This document shows positions 1 to 5,241 of a stretch of 5,899 nucleotides of DNA, piece after piece. Position 1 is the first letter of the stretch. The number at the start of each line of letters is the position of its first letter. The translations under genes and the position numbers were made by a program. The notes beneath the pieces were generated by a model. The model ran no database searches and had not been told where the DNA came from. It saw nothing but the letters and a program-made list of their open reading frames with translations. Source of the stretch: Alphaproteobacteria bacterium (lineage in GTDB: Bacteria; Pseudomonadota; Alphaproteobacteria; Micropepsales; Micropepsaceae); contig PKWC01000146.1 in assembly GCA_003131925.1 (NCBI GenBank), forward strand, positions 6,620 through 12,518. The letters are read 5' to 3'.

Positions 1-7
1 TTTTGCG

Positions 8-12
8 CTCCT
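8..12 (-). promoter_or_regulatory. Shine-Dalgarno for the gene after petA (presumed petB)
   Basis: On the minus strand the petA stop TGA is followed directly by AGGAG and then CGCAAAA before the sequence ends. This is a strong ribosome binding site with the spacing expected for a start codon just outside the window. In bc1 operons petA is normally followed by petB, so the next gene is inferred to be cytochrome b; no coding bases of it are visible. Confidence 0.6.
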
Positions 13-566
13 CACCCGACCTTGACGCGTGTGTCAGACAGGAAGGTGTATTTCGGAACATCCAGATTGCGCGGGGCGGGGCCGCGGCGCACCCGTCCGG
101 CCACGTCATATTGCGAGCCGTGGCAGTGACAGAGCCATCCCCCGTAATTGCCTTCGAATGCGGTTGGCGTGCATCCCAAATGCGTGCAGACGCCCACCAG
201 GATCAACCACTCCGATTTCGTCTCGCGGTTCTGGTCGGTCGCCGGCGCGTCCTCGGCGAGGTTGGCGTTGCGCGCCAGCGGATCGAGCAGCGCCGAGACC
301 GGGACCGCGCGCGACTCAGCGATTTCCTTCGGCGTGCGGCGGCGCACAAAGAGCGGATGGCTGCGCCAGGTCACGACGATCTGTTGCCCGGGCTGAACCG
401 GCGCGAGATCGACCTCGATCGACGACAGGGCGAGCACGGAGCCGGTCGGATTCATCTGATCGATGAAAGGCCATGCGGCCAACGCGACGCCTACGGCGCC
501 CGCCGCCCCAGTCGCGATATAGATGAAGTCGCGCCGGGTGGGCTCGGCCGCATTCGCATCTGCCAC
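12..566 (-). CDS. petA: Ubiquinol-cytochrome c reductase Rieske iron-sulfur subunit
   Basis: This is the Rieske [2Fe-2S] subunit of the cytochrome bc1 complex, which passes electrons from ubiquinol to cytochrome c1 on the periplasmic side of the inner membrane. Numbered from the chosen start it has 184 residues, normal for the family. The N-terminus carries a Tat-type TRRDFIY motif (10-16) and one membrane anchor (about 15-37). The cluster fold has box I CTHLGC (127-132) and box II CHCHGS (146-151). By homology C127, H129, C146 and H149 bind the cluster and C132-C148 form the disulfide. The Pro commonly found between the box II cysteines is His147 here. The GTG at 566 was chosen because CAGAAGGTG lies just upstream with 7-base spacing. 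An upstream ATG at 662 would add 32 Arg-rich residues unlike the family. The gene sits downstream of the vapC-like gene on the same strand, with a 189-base gap that could hold its own promoter. Confidence 0.96.
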   Translation of the reverse strand: MADANAAEPTRRDFIYIATGAAGAVGVALAAWPFIDQMNPTGSVLALSSIEVDLAPVQPGQQIVVTWRSHPLFVRRRTPKEIAESRAVPVSALLDPLARNANLAEDAPATDQNRETKSEWLILVGVCTHLGCTPTAFEGNYGGWLCHCHGSQYDVAGRVRRGPAPRNLDVPKYTFLSDTRVKVG

Positions 567-571
567 GGGTT

Positions 572-580
572 CACCTTCTG
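572..580 (-). promoter_or_regulatory. petA ribosome binding site
   Basis: The minus strand reads CAGAAGGTG followed by AACCC and the GTG start at 566. The AAGG core is 7 bases from the start codon. This site decides the GTG start over the upstream in-frame ATG at 662, which has no comparable site and precedes unconserved sequence. Confidence 0.7.
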
Positions 581-688
581 CTGAGGAAGTGAGGCGCTCC
601 GGGACGAGGAAGGGAACGCGCCGCCCCCGGAATCGCCGGCGCCCCTTGAATTGATGGCGCAAAATAGAGAGTCAGGTCCAGAGGGTCT

Positions 689-705
689 TGCGGCACGATG
701 CCGCA
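689..705. other. Perfect hairpin between vapC-like gene and petA
   Basis: TGCGGCA-CGA-TGCCGCA is a perfect 7-bp inverted repeat with a 3-base loop, 51 bases after the vapC-like stop and about 120 bases upstream of petA. No T-run follows on either strand, so it is not a textbook intrinsic terminator. It could weaken read-through from the toxin-antitoxin operon into petA, serve as a small operator, or be chance. The rest of the 567-755 gap shows no convincing paired -35/-10 boxes for petA, only an AT-rich CTATTTT at about 661-667. Confidence 0.35.
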
Positions 706-755
706 GAATCTCAATGGATTGCAGCAGCCAACGTGTGCGGTCTCTTTCTCACCCT

Positions 756-1169
756 TCAGCAGGGGATCGCGTTCAGATACCCGGCGTTGGCGTAGTCCAG
801 CAAGGCGCGGTCGCGCGTCATCACTGTCAACCCGAACTCTCGCGCCGTAGCAGCAATAATCCGGTCTGCAGGATCCCGCGGCGGCGTTCCCGGCAGGAGC
901 GAAGATTCGAGCAACACCTTGGCTGGCAATGCGGAGAGCTGAATTCCCTGCTGCGCCACCACGCGCTCGAACCAGCGTAGAGGAGGATCAGGCGATTTGA
1001 AGCGCCCGCGCGAGGCGAGGACTCCGATTTCCCAGGCCGTGACTGGCGAAACAAAAGTGGAAATGCCCGCTTGCCATGCTTCCGTCAGAGCGCCGCTCGC
1101 TGATTGTGAAAGCCGATTGTCGACCATCCACATTGCGGCGCACGTGTCCAACAGAAGCGGTCGATTCAC
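756..1169 (-). CDS. VapC-type PIN-domain toxin
   Basis: This 137-residue protein has the length and layout of a VapC toxin, a Mg-dependent ribonuclease. The acidic residues of the PIN active site are in place: D8 in the opening LLLDT strand, E47 in SPVTAWEIG, D99 (with D102) in RDPADRIIAATA, and D120 in MTRD. The start is GTG at 1169, overlapping the stop of the upstream gene as GTGA, so translation is probably coupled to the putative antitoxin. The alternative frames across this stretch have no family features. The RNA target cannot be read from the sequence. The family call is firm. Activity is inferred from the intact catalytic set, and dependence on the neighbour is inferred from the overlap and order. 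Confidence 0.93.
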   Translation of the reverse strand: MNRPLLLDTCAAMWMVDNRLSQSASGALTEAWQAGISTFVSPVTAWEIGVLASRGRFKSPDPPLRWFERVVAQQGIQLSALPAKVLLESSLLPGTPPRDPADRIIAATAREFGLTVMTRDRALLDYANAGYLNAIPC

Positions 1170-1618
1170 TCGCGCGTCTCGGGCCCATACTTTTCATCGA
1201 GAAGATCGGCCCACTCCGGCATGGCCGGTTGGGTCAGATCGTATCCAGGCTCAATCGTGAATGTACCTTTCAGGGCGCCAATTGCGGGATGACGCCCCCT
1301 CCTCGGCAGTGATTTCTCCGACGGAATCGCGGTGCGCGCGAACATTTTTGCCTCCTCTGCGACACCACTCTCGCCATGCGCGCGCTCGAATACGAGTTTG
1401 CGCTTCGCCATGTCGACCCGCGTGCTGCGAAAGCCGGCGTTGAGCCACACTTTCGTGAGCACGCTGTTCACGGCGCTGTTGCTCCACCACGGGCGGTGCC
1501 TGTACGCCGATTGCGGCAATTTTGATCCGGTGACTCTCTCGATTTCGGCGAAGGTCATCGGAACCTCCGCAGCAGCGTGGCCCCGCAGATATTCCCCCAA
1601 GGGATCGTATTTGCTCAT
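1166..1618 (-). CDS. Putative antitoxin: DUF7662-like domain plus toxin-binding-like tail
   Basis: This 150-residue protein lies directly upstream of the vapC-like gene and overlaps it by four bases, the position of a type II antitoxin. It has two parts. Residues 2-79 open with SKYDPLGEYL, continue with MTFAEIERVTGSKLP and a RHRPWWSN segment, and end with VDMAKRKLVFER. I recognise this from memory as the small domain of the DUF7662 type, found in uncharacterised proteins and probably nucleic-acid binding. After a charged linker (80-110) comes GALKGTFTIEPGYDLTQP (114-131) and an acidic WADLLDEKYG stretch. This resembles the C-terminal tail by which VapB/Phd-like antitoxins wrap around PIN toxins. 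It is longer than a usual VapB (about 70-90 residues) and shows no clear AbrB, RHH or Phd N-terminal domain. The ATG at 1618 fits the family start, though its Shine-Dalgarno is weak. The antitoxin role is inferred from position and tail. Confidence 0.75.
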   Translation of the reverse strand: MSKYDPLGEYLRGHAAAEVPMTFAEIERVTGSKLPQSAYRHRPWWSNSAVNSVLTKVWLNAGFRSTRVDMAKRKLVFERAHGESGVAEEAKMFARTAIPSEKSLPRRGRHPAIGALKGTFTIEPGYDLTQPAMPEWADLLDEKYGPETRE

Positions 1619-1636
1619 CGCGGCACAAAAAGTTTC

Positions 1637-1665
1637 TTGGAACTATAAAGTAATATATGTAACTA
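1637..1665 (+). promoter_or_regulatory. Possible trmL promoter
   Basis: On the plus strand TTGGAA (1637-1642) is followed after 17 bases by TAACTA (1660-1665), or after 18 by AACTAT, about 30 bases upstream of trmL. The -35 is good and the -10 is weak. It lies within the same AT-rich island as the opposing promoter, so the two would overlap. Confidence 0.3.
1649..1664. promoter_or_regulatory. Imperfect palindrome and direct repeats over the promoter (candidate operator)
   Basis: AGTAATATATGTAACT (1649-1664) is a 16-base imperfect palindrome (12 of 16 positions match its reverse complement) that covers the -10 box of the minus-strand promoter. It lies within a pair of AACTAT direct repeats (1641-1646 and 1661-1666) spaced exactly 20 bp, about two helical turns. 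This is a natural place for an antitoxin or toxin-antitoxin complex to bind for autoregulation. The structure is seen directly; the regulator is inferred. Confidence 0.45.
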
Positions 1666-1680
1666 TTTGTTGCCGGTCAA
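1652..1680 (-). promoter_or_regulatory. Sigma70-type promoter for the toxin-antitoxin operon
   Basis: The minus strand reads TTGACC (1680-1675), a 17-base spacer, then TATATT (1657-1652). Both hexamers are close to consensus with ideal spacing, unusually good for this GC-rich DNA. A transcript would begin near 1645 and reach the antitoxin-like ATG at 1618 after about 27 bases. The region is divergent with trmL, whose start is only 78 bases from the antitoxin-like start. Confidence 0.7.
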
Positions 1681-1696
1681 GGTCATTTGCCACAAG

Positions 1697-2146
1697 ATGC
1701 GCCTCGCGCTGTTCGAGCCTGACATCCCGCAGAATGCCGGTGCGCTGATCCGGCTCGGCGCCTGTCTCGGCGTTGCGGTCGACATCATCGAGCCGTGCGG
1801 ATTTCTCTGGAGCGATGCACGACTCCGCCGCGCGGGCATGGACTATCTCGATCGCGCCGAGATCGTCCGGCACGCTTCATGGCAGGATTTTCTCGCGAGA
1901 ATTTCAGCACGGCTCATTCTTTTGACCACCAGGGCGGAACGCTCCTATACCGACTTCATGTTCATGCGGAACGACACGCTGATGCTGGGCCGGGAGAGTG
2001 CGGGCGTGCCCGGCTACGTGCATGAAGCCGCGCATGCGCGACTTCGCATTCCCATGCAATCTGGTCTGCGCGCGCTCAACGTTGGCCTGGCCGGCGCCAT
2101 GGTGCTGGGAGAAGCAATGCGCCAGACGAACAGCTTTCCGCAATGA
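1697..2146 (+). CDS. trmL: tRNA (cytidine(34)-2'-O)-methyltransferase TrmL
   Basis: TrmL is a cytoplasmic SPOUT-class enzyme that methylates the ribose 2'-OH of the wobble base (C34, or cmnm5U34) in tRNA-Leu isoacceptors using S-adenosylmethionine. The 149-residue protein has the expected minimal SPOUT length. It opens with MRLALFEPDIPQNAG, the family N-terminus with E7 and N13. The knot motifs follow: LGRESAGVP (97-105) and RIPMQSGLRALNVGLAGAM (117-135), where N128 is the conserved asparagine of the cofactor-binding loop. The ATG at 1697 matches the family start. In-frame TTG codons at 1667 and 1670 would add ten residues with no family match. The stop overlaps the hemF start as ATGA, so the two are co-transcribed and probably translationally coupled. 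The Shine-Dalgarno is poor; only AAGGT, 13 bases upstream, is visible. Confidence 0.95.
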   Translation: MRLALFEPDIPQNAGALIRLGACLGVAVDIIEPCGFLWSDARLRRAGMDYLDRAEIVRHASWQDFLARISARLILLTTRAERSYTDFMFMRNDTLMLGRESAGVPGYVHEAAHARLRIPMQSGLRALNVGLAGAMVLGEAMRQTNSFPQ

Positions 2147-3009
2147 GTTCTGCGGCGATCGAGCAACACAAAGCGAAGGCGAGCGCCTGGTTCGAGTATC
2201 TCCGGGACAGGATTTGCGAAACCTGCGAAATGATCGAAAGAGAATTCACCGGTCCGCCGCGCGAACTTTCCGTGGGACGCTTCGAACAGCAATCCTGGAC
2301 GCGCGCCGGTGATGCCGTGGATGGCGGTGGGGGCGTTATCTCGATCATGCGTGGGCGCGTGTTCGAAAAAATCGGCGTCAACGTTTCGACAGTTCACGGG
2401 TGCTTTTCGCCCGAATTCGCGCGCGAAATCGAAGGCGCCGAGAACGACCCGCGCTTCTGGGCGTCAGGCATTTCGCTCGTCGCCCATCCCCGCAATCCGC
2501 ATGTTCCGACGGTTCACCTGAACACCAGATTCCTGGTGACGACACGAGCGTGGTTCGGCGGCGGCACCGATCTCACTCCGATGCTCCCGGCCAGGGAAGA
2601 CGCACGCGACTTCCACGCCGCGCTCAAACACGCCTGTGACCGGCACCACCCCGACTACCATGCACGCTACAGCAAATGGTGCGACGAATATTTCTTCCTG
2701 CCGCACCGCAGCGAACCAAGGGGGGCTGGCGGGATATTCTTCGACCAGCTGGCAAGCGGCGACTGGGAAGCCGACTTCGCCTTCACGAGAGAGGTCGGCC
2801 TCGCATTTCTGGATATCTATCCCCAAATCGTGCGAAGGCGCATGAACGAGCCGTGGACCGAGGATGAGCGGGCGCAGCAGCGGGTGCGCCGCGGACGTTA
2901 CGTGGAATTCAATCTGTTGCATGATCGCGGCACACGATTCGGGCTGAAAACGGGGGGAAATGTGGAAGCCATCCTGATGTCGTTGCCGCCGGAGGCGAGC
3001 TGGCCCTGA
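2143..3009 (+). CDS. hemF: Oxygen-dependent coproporphyrinogen III oxidase
   Basis: HemF carries out the aerobic oxidative decarboxylation of coproporphyrinogen III to protoporphyrinogen IX in haem synthesis, in the cytoplasm as a homodimer. The 288 residues cover the whole family, slightly shorter than the roughly 300 of E. coli HemF. Conserved blocks appear in order: GGGGVISIMRG (61-71), the His-rich HPRNPHVPTVH (115-125), FGGGTDLTP (138-146), KWCDEYFFLPHR (178-189) followed by RGAGGIFFD (193-201), and EFNLLHDRGTRFGLKTGGN (255-273) leading to ILMSLPP. The ATG at 2143 overlaps the trmL stop. An oxygen-dependent enzyme implies aerobic or microaerobic growth, consistent with the nearby bc1 gene. 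No frameshift or missing block is seen. Confidence 0.97.
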   Translation: MSSAAIEQHKAKASAWFEYLRDRICETCEMIEREFTGPPRELSVGRFEQQSWTRAGDAVDGGGGVISIMRGRVFEKIGVNVSTVHGCFSPEFAREIEGAENDPRFWASGISLVAHPRNPHVPTVHLNTRFLVTTRAWFGGGTDLTPMLPAREDARDFHAALKHACDRHHPDYHARYSKWCDEYFFLPHRSEPRGAGGIFFDQLASGDWEADFAFTREVGLAFLDIYPQIVRRRMNEPWTEDERAQQRVRRGRYVEFNLLHDRGTRFGLKTGGNVEAILMSLPPEASWP

Positions 3010-3029
3010 GGGGCCCGCGCGCGCGATAC

Positions 3030-3680
3030 GTGCCGACATTGCATATTCTGCCTCCCGCCCTGGCCGCACTTTTGCAGGTCATCCTGATCGACATCACGCT
3101 TGCAGGAGACAATGCGGTCGTCATCGGGATTGCGGCGGCACGCGTTCCTGCACCCGAGCGGCGGCGCGTGATGTTCTGGGGGCTGGTGGCGGCGGTGATT
3201 CTCCGTCTCGCCGTGGCCTACGTTGTTCTGTATTTTCTCCTCAACACGTCCTTCTTTCTCGTGTTCGCCGGCGGATTCCTTCTGCTCTGGGTGGCATGGC
3301 GGCTTTATCGGGAAATTCGCCGCAGCTCCGAAGACGCCGTTGGGGTGACAACAATCTCGGATCTGAGGTTTGGCGATGTGCAGGCCGGGCTGCCCGCGCG
3401 CTCTCCCGATGTTCGCCGCGCGATCTGGCAAATCGCATTTGCCGATCTTTCCATGTCGCTCGACAATGTCCTCGCGGTGGCGGGCGCCGCCATGAATCAC
3501 GTCTGGGTGCTCGCGGTCGGGCTTCTGCTCTCGATCGCGCTGATGGGACTTGCCGCGTCGCTGATCGCAAATCTTCTGCAGAAGATGCCGTGGATCAGCT
3601 ATGCGGGACTTATCATCGTTCTCTACGTCGCTCTGCGCATGATCTGGTTCGGCGGCATGGAAATTTTTTACGCGACGTAG
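3030..3680 (+). CDS. TerC/YjbE-family integral membrane protein, possible metal exporter
   Basis: This 216-residue inner-membrane protein belongs to the TerC family, whose characterised members include manganese exporters. Two internally related halves each carry an acidic membrane motif: DITLAGDNAVV (21-31, with D21 and the GDN at 26-28) and FADLSMSLDNVLAV (137-150, with D139 and D145-N146). These are thought to line the ion path. Hydrophobic segments lie at about 10-37, 46-70, 73-91, 137-155, 158-182 and 187-207. A polar loop (about 92-132) sits in the middle. The length fits the short YjbE-like subgroup without the CBS/CorC extension. The start is GTG at 3030, only 20 bases after hemF, with a GAGGGG that is rather distant (about 16 bases). 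It is probably the last gene of the trmL-hemF unit. The transported ion is not shown by the sequence. Confidence 0.9.
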   Translation: MPTLHILPPALAALLQVILIDITLAGDNAVVIGIAAARVPAPERRRVMFWGLVAAVILRLAVAYVVLYFLLNTSFFLVFAGGFLLLWVAWRLYREIRRSSEDAVGVTTISDLRFGDVQAGLPARSPDVRRAIWQIAFADLSMSLDNVLAVAGAAMNHVWVLAVGLLLSIALMGLAASLIANLLQKMPWISYAGLIIVLYVALRMIWFGGMEIFYAT

Positions 3681-3847
3681 GTTGGTACGGTGCCCGGTCA
3701 CGTACAGAAGTGAGAACTTTCGTGCGCGCGCAGCGCCAAACGCCCGCCGCCGTCGAAAAATCCTGCCGCGGAAAGGCAAATAATTCCACCTGGAAACAAC
3801 GACTCGCTTGGGTGCTTTGCGCTGATGGCTTGGGAAAACTCTGGGCG

Positions 3848-3853
3848 TACAAT
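3848..3853 (+). promoter_or_regulatory. Possible -10 box for the repeat-protein gene
   Basis: TACAAT lies 59 bases before the ATG at 3913 and matches the -10 consensus at five of six positions. No good -35 hexamer is found 16-18 bases upstream (the sequence there is around GATGGCTT), so the promoter would be weak or activator-dependent. Low confidence. Confidence 0.25.
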
Positions 3854-3902
3854 GGGAGTGCTTCAAAACAGTTGGCGCCCCAGAGGCTTTGTGCGTTCGA
3901 TT

Positions 3903-3906
3903 GGAG
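3903..3906 (+). promoter_or_regulatory. Ribosome binding site of the repeat-protein gene
   Basis: GGAG followed by six bases (ATATCC) precedes the ATG at 3913. It selects this ATG over an in-frame TTG at 3889. The protein from 3913 also begins with a proper signal peptide. Confidence 0.65.
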
Positions 3907-3912
3907 ATATCC

Positions 3913-5124
3913 ATGATTCAAATCTGGAGAATTGGCACACGCAATCTCCTTCGCGCGCTCGCACTCGCACTGTTTGTTCCAGTCGCGGCTGCTCACGCCA
4001 GCACATTCAAGGTGCTTTATTCCTTTACCGGTGGAAGCGATGGCGGATATCCCGCACCCGGCAGCTTGGTGTTCGACGCGGGGGGCAATTTGTACGGAGC
4101 TACGGCGCTTCCGCTTGGTGAAGGTTCGATTTTCAAGCTTGCCGCCGATGGCAGCCAAACGGTGCTGTACTACTTTGCCGGAGGAGCCGAAGGAAGCGGT
4201 CCCGCAGGAGTGATCATTGATCGGAAAGGGAACCTTTGGGGCACAACCTGTTGCGGCGGTATTGGCTGCGGGGTGATCTTCGAAATCAAGCCGAATAAAT
4301 CAGGATACGGGGAAAAACTGATTCATGTGTTCGAGGGATCACCGGGCGACGGCTGCAGTTCCGGAGGTGCCCTGCTTCGGGGTTCGCGTCGCAAATTCTA
4401 CGGGACCACGGTTGGCGGCGGCAAGGACAATGACGGCACCGTTTTTGAGATCGCCACTGACGGAACAGAACAACTGATACATTCCTTTAACATTAATCAC
4501 GGTGGCTATTTCCCGGTTGCCGGTCCGATCAAAGGCCCCGATGGTGCTTTGTACGGCGCTGATGTTCATGGGGGTTCCAAGGCAGCAGGCACGATTTTTG
4601 AGATTGCTCCGGACAACTCTGAAACAACTCTGTACACGTTTAAGGGGTCTCCACACGACGGTGCCGAGCCCCAAGGCGGTGTAATCGGTGATCAGTCAGG
4701 CAATCTGTACCGAACATTGAGGAGCGGTGGCGTTGCCGGATGCGCAGCCAATGAGGGCTGCGGCGCCCTTTTCAAACTTGCTCCAGATCGGGCTGAGGCT
4801 ATTCTGCACTTTTTCACAGGCGAGAACGGGGATGGCGCCAATCCTGAAGCGGGACTGATTGCGGACAGCGCAGCTAATCTCTACGGCACAACCTACTACG
4901 GGGGCGGAAATTGCACGCTCGAACAGGCGTACGGCTGCGGAACCGTCTTCAAGCTCTCGCCTGACGGTACCGAGACGATTCTTTATTCCTTCTCGAATAA
5001 CAACGGCGCGAATGGCGCCTTTCCGTCAGCAGGCCTTGTCGCCGATAACTCTGGCAATCTCTACGGCACCGCGAGCGGCGGCGGCCTGTACGGCTGCGGC
5101 ACGATATTCGAAATCACGCCGTGA
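3913..5124 (+). CDS. Secreted GloVer-type tandem-repeat protein (putative seven-bladed beta-propeller)
   Basis: The 403-residue protein starts with a Sec signal peptide: basic RIGTRN, a hydrophobic LLRALALALFVPVAA stretch, and AHA before a probable cleavage at 29/30. The remainder is entirely repeats of the kind named Gloeo_Verruco/GloVer (TIGR03803), with consensus VLYSF..G.DG..P..G.I.D..GNLYGTT..GG...GTVFKL.PDGTET. Seven copies start at residues 34, 84, 136, 188, 239, 297 and 356. Copies 5 and 6 are lengthened by Cys-containing insertions (GCAANEGCG, GNCTLEQAYGCG), and copies 2 and 7 also contain Cys near the GG turn. This suggests disulfides in an exported protein. No enzymatic motif, C-terminal anchor or sorting signal is visible; the protein ends right at the last repeat. 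Function is unknown. A periplasmic or extracellular binding or scaffold role is inference. The gene has its own ribosome binding site and does not appear to be part of the preceding operon. Confidence 0.9.
   Translation: MIQIWRIGTRNLLRALALALFVPVAAAHASTFKVLYSFTGGSDGGYPAPGSLVFDAGGNLYGATALPLGEGSIFKLAADGSQTVLYYFAGGAEGSGPAGVIIDRKGNLWGTTCCGGIGCGVIFEIKPNKSGYGEKLIHVFEGSPGDGCSSGGALLRGSRRKFYGTTVGGGKDNDGTVFEIATDGTEQLIHSFNINHGGYFPVAGPIKGPDGALYGADVHGGSKAAGTIFEIAPDNSETTLYTFKGSPHDGAEPQGGVIGDQSGNLYRTLRSGGVAGCAANEGCGALFKLAPDRAEAILHFFTGENGDGANPEAGLIADSAANLYGTTYYGGGNCTLEQAYGCGTVFKLSPDGTETILYSFSNNNGANGAFPSAGLVADNSGNLYGTASGGGLYGCGTIFEITP
4012..5121 (+). repeat. Seven tandem protein repeats of about 50 residues
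   Basis: The repeat units span residues 34-83, 84-135, 136-187, 188-238, 239-296, 297-355 and 356-403, with lengths 50, 52, 52, 51, 58, 59 and 48. Anchors visible in most units are (V/I/L)LYSF-like opening strands, GNLYGTT, GG, and G(T)(V/I)F(K/E)(L/I). Units 3 (RRKFYGTT) and 5 (GNLYRTLRSGG) are the most degenerate. Units 6 and 7 are the closest to consensus and share DNA stretches such as AATCTCTACGGCAC and GTACGGCTGCGG. The last unit stops after GTIFEITP, without the linker that leads to a next opening strand. Confidence 0.88.
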
Positions 5125-5150
5125 ACGGTGGATAAAATTGCACCAAACAT

Positions 5151-5177
5151 GTCATGTCCGCCGAAGCGGGCAGCCAG
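5151..5177 (+). repeat. Dispersed hairpin repeat, unit A (degenerate)
   Basis: The sequence runs GTCATGTCCGCCGAAGCGGG then CAGCCAG. It has the outline of the common proteobacterial intergenic repeat GTCATTCCCGCG...CGCGGGAATCCAG: a GTCAT end, a CCGC-CGAA-GCGG hairpin (5158-5169) and a CCAG end. The stem is short and partly decayed. It faces the opposite way to unit B. Confidence 0.5.
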
Positions 5178-5199
5178 GGGCAACCGCACGTCGCTTCCG

Positions 5200-5241
5200 C
5201 TGGATTCCTCCCCGCGAAAGCGGGGATCGGGCAGGAATGAC
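5200..5241 (-). repeat. Dispersed hairpin repeat, unit B
   Basis: The plus strand starts CTGGATTCCT, then carries CCCCGC-GAAA-GCGGGG (5210-5225), a perfect 6-bp stem with a GAAA tetraloop. ATTCCT (5204-5209) pairs with AGGAAT (5233-5238) as an outer stem, leaving ATCGGGC as a one-sided bulge, and the unit ends in GGAATGAC. Read on the minus strand it is GTCATTCC...GGAATCCAG, the common proteobacterial intergenic repeat layout. No T-run follows, so it is not a standard terminator, though the structure could stabilise 3' ends of both convergent transcripts. Confidence 0.6.

Larger units (their letters stand above)
3681..3912. other. Non-coding gap between terC-like gene and the repeat protein
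   Basis: This 232-base stretch has no supportable gene and no hairpin with a T-run, so I see no intrinsic terminator for the preceding operon. Its right end should hold the promoter of the repeat-protein gene. The stretch from about 3775 to 3850 is less GC-rich than the flanks. Confidence 0.6.

Noticed and set aside
567..662. N-terminal extension of petA to an ATG at 662
   Set aside because: The 32 extra residues are Arg-rich and unlike Rieske proteins, and the GTG at 566 has a good Shine-Dalgarno and places the Tat motif normally.
1667..1696. Upstream TTG start for trmL
   Set aside because: The added residues have no family match, and MRLALFEPDIPQNAG at 1697 is the standard N-terminus.
3010..3029. 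Manganese (yybP-ykoY) riboswitch ahead of the TerC-like gene
   Set aside because: The gap after hemF is only 20 bases, too short for the aptamer, and no such structure is seen inside the hemF end.
2464..3069. A 201-residue minus-strand open frame
   Set aside because: It is antisense to hemF. No family features are seen, and hemF is certain.
2898..3914. A 338-residue open frame on the minus strand
   Set aside because: It runs antisense across the end of hemF and all of the TerC-like gene, both with clear family motifs. Its translation is rich in Arg, His, Pro and Gln with no recognisable domain, as expected for a shadow frame in GC-rich DNA.
3296..3916. A 206-residue plus-strand open frame through the TerC-like gene into the following gap
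   Set aside because: It overlaps the TerC-like gene in another frame, is low-complexity and Arg/Ala-rich, and ends without domain features.
5204..5238. Intrinsic terminator for the repeat protein or the CCA enzyme
   Set aside because: The hairpin is strong, but no T-run follows on either strand and the sequence fits a dispersed repeat better.
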